Part shown: positions 16,587 to 17,397 of the stretch, in pieces
Position numbering within the stretch: the stretch's first letter is position 1
Layout of the letters: every line of letters starts with the position of its first letter
Origin: Flavobacteriales bacterium
GTDB taxonomy: Bacteria > Bacteroidota > Bacteroidia > Flavobacteriales > BACL11
Length of the DNA: 17,397 nucleotides
Assembly: GCA_002724895.1 (NCBI GenBank)
Contig: PBQB01000004.1
Location: 44,938 to 62,334 of the forward strand
Direction of reading: 5' to 3'
Program-made: the position numbers and the translations under genes
Notes under the pieces: generated by a model
Database searches by the model: none
What the model saw: the letters and a program-made list of their open reading frames with translations, nothing else
What the model was told of the DNA's origin: nothing

Positions 16587-16675
16587 TTGATATATTTAAT
16601 TAATTGCAAATATGGTAAATTTAAAAAGATATTTTGTAAAAATAATTCTTTACTTTGCTAAATTAAATATGTCTA
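16587..16675. promoter_or_regulatory. Divergent promoter region, pfp / aspartate kinase
   Basis: This 89-bp, very AT-rich spacer separates two divergent start codons, so it must hold or overlap promoters for both. Rightward, TTACTTTG (16650-16657) is one base off TAnnTTTG and ends 18 bp before the aspartate kinase ATG. Leftward, CATATTTG (minus strand, 16614-16607) is also one base off and ends 20 bp before the pfp ATG. Neither has a TTG at the ideal upstream spacing. No riboswitch-like or attenuator structure is visible. Confidence 0.45.
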
Positions 16676-17397
16676 ATGACTAAAATTTTTAAGTTTGGTG
16701 GGGCTTCAATTAAAGATAAAAAAAGTATTAATCGTGTTGTTCAGATTATACAAAAAAATAGACATAATCAATTAATAATTGTCTTTTCTGCAATGGGAAA
16801 AGTTACAAATATGTTAGAGCGTGTTGTTAATGATTTCGTTGATGACAATAATCCAAAAGAAGAACTGCAAAAAGTAAAAAAATATCATTATCAAATAATT
16901 GAAGATTTATTTGATAATGATGATTTAATCTATAATGATATAGATAATTTACTACTTGAAATTGAATGGGTTTTTGATGAAGGAAATCATAATAGTTATG
17001 GTTACATTTACGACCAAATTGTTGCTATAGGAGAATTGTTGTCTAGTTGTATATTAAGTAAATATTTGAAAAAAAATGGCTTTGAACATATTTTAATTGA
17101 TGCTCGAGATATTATACGTACAAATAGTGATTATCAGAATGCTTCAGTTGATTGGAGTTTTACAGATTCATCTATTAAACAAAAGATAAAAAATAAAAAC
17201 TATATTACACAAGGATTTATTTCCTGTAACTCAGAAAATATAAATACTACATTAGGAAGAGAGGGTTCAGACTTTACAGCAGCAATTTTAGCATATTCAT
17301 TAAATGCACAAGAAGTTACAATTTGGAAAGATGTTCCAGGATTAATGAATGCTGATCCAAAGTATTTTAAAGAACCTACTCTATTCAAAAATATCTC
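16676..17397 (+). CDS. lysC: Aspartate kinase, 3' partial
   Basis: Aspartate kinase phosphorylates L-aspartate, the first step toward lysine/diaminopimelate, threonine and methionine. The frame opens at the ATG at 16676 (MTKIFKFGGASIKD) and runs without a stop to the window end, giving 240 codons plus two bases. Amino-acid-kinase landmarks are KFGGASI (6-12), VFSAMGKVTNML (about 36-47), YDQIVAIGELLSS, TLGREGSDFTAAILAYSL (192-209) and TIWKDVPGLMNADP (215-228). The catalytic-domain motifs match Bacteroidota aspartate kinases, where GREGSD replaces the common GRGGSD. The regulatory ACT domains, and any fused homoserine dehydrogenase, would lie beyond the window, so it cannot be told here whether the enzyme is monofunctional or feedback-regulated. 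It is transcribed divergently from pfp. Confidence 0.95.
   Translation, partial: MTKIFKFGGASIKDKKSINRVVQIIQKNRHNQLIIVFSAMGKVTNMLERVVNDFVDDNNPKEELQKVKKYHYQIIEDLFDNDDLIYNDIDNLLLEIEWVFDEGNHNSYGYIYDQIVAIGELLSSCILSKYLKKNGFEHILIDARDIIRTNSDYQNASVDWSFTDSSIKQKIKNKNYITQGFISCNSENINTTLGREGSDFTAAILAYSLNAQEVTIWKDVPGLMNADPKYFKEPTLFKNI

Noticed and set aside
1..17397. A defence island, mobile element, CRISPR array or other novel multi-gene system
   Set aside because: All coding space is taken by recognisable core genes, without repeats, integrases, toxin-antitoxin pairs or unexplained large gaps.

Overview
The window reads as chromosomal core genome from an AT-rich member of the Bacteroidota, most likely near Flavobacteriales. 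The evidence is the protein signatures, the gene orders (TPR protein–lptC–CNNM/CBS protein–PpiD, and purH–mreB–mreC–mreD–mrdA–rodA), and the near absence of Shine-Dalgarno sequences before start codons. Genes are packed with gaps of a few bases or 4-8 bp overlaps. No gene-free stretch exceeds about 112 bp. I see no rRNA, tRNA, CRISPR array, insertion sequence or phage gene.

Left region (1-5025, + strand): an envelope cluster. It starts with the 3' part of a TPR protein whose start lies outside the window. Next come the LPS-export lipoprotein LptC, a CNNM/CBS/CorC-type membrane protein, and a membrane-anchored parvulin foldase (PpiD/SurA-like). It ends tail to tail, 6 bp from the next block.

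Central region (5032-12001, - strand): read in transcription order this is purH, mreB, mreC, mreD, mrdA (PBP2), rodA. It holds one purine-biosynthesis gene followed by the elongasome: the cytoskeletal filament, its membrane partners, the transpeptidase and the SEDS glycosyltransferase. ATGA overlaps join mreD to mrdA and mrdA to rodA.

Right region (12090-16586, - strand): mfd (transcription-repair coupling factor), preceded 21 bp upstream by a phosphofructokinase whose motifs indicate pyrophosphate rather than ATP as donor. A hairpin with a short U-run at the end of mfd probably separates mfd from the purH-mre operon. A divergent 89-bp spacer then leads to a 3'-truncated aspartate kinase gene on the + strand (16676 to the window edge).

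Two starts look better placed downstream of the longest open frame: mreB at 10443 and purH at 11977. I do not see a previously undescribed system; most of the window is conserved housekeeping. The points most worth a second look are the PPi-type phosphofructokinase beside mfd, an altered motif in MreB, a Cys/His cluster in PBP2, an apparently active parvulin site in the PpiD-like protein, and the mfd/purH operon boundary.
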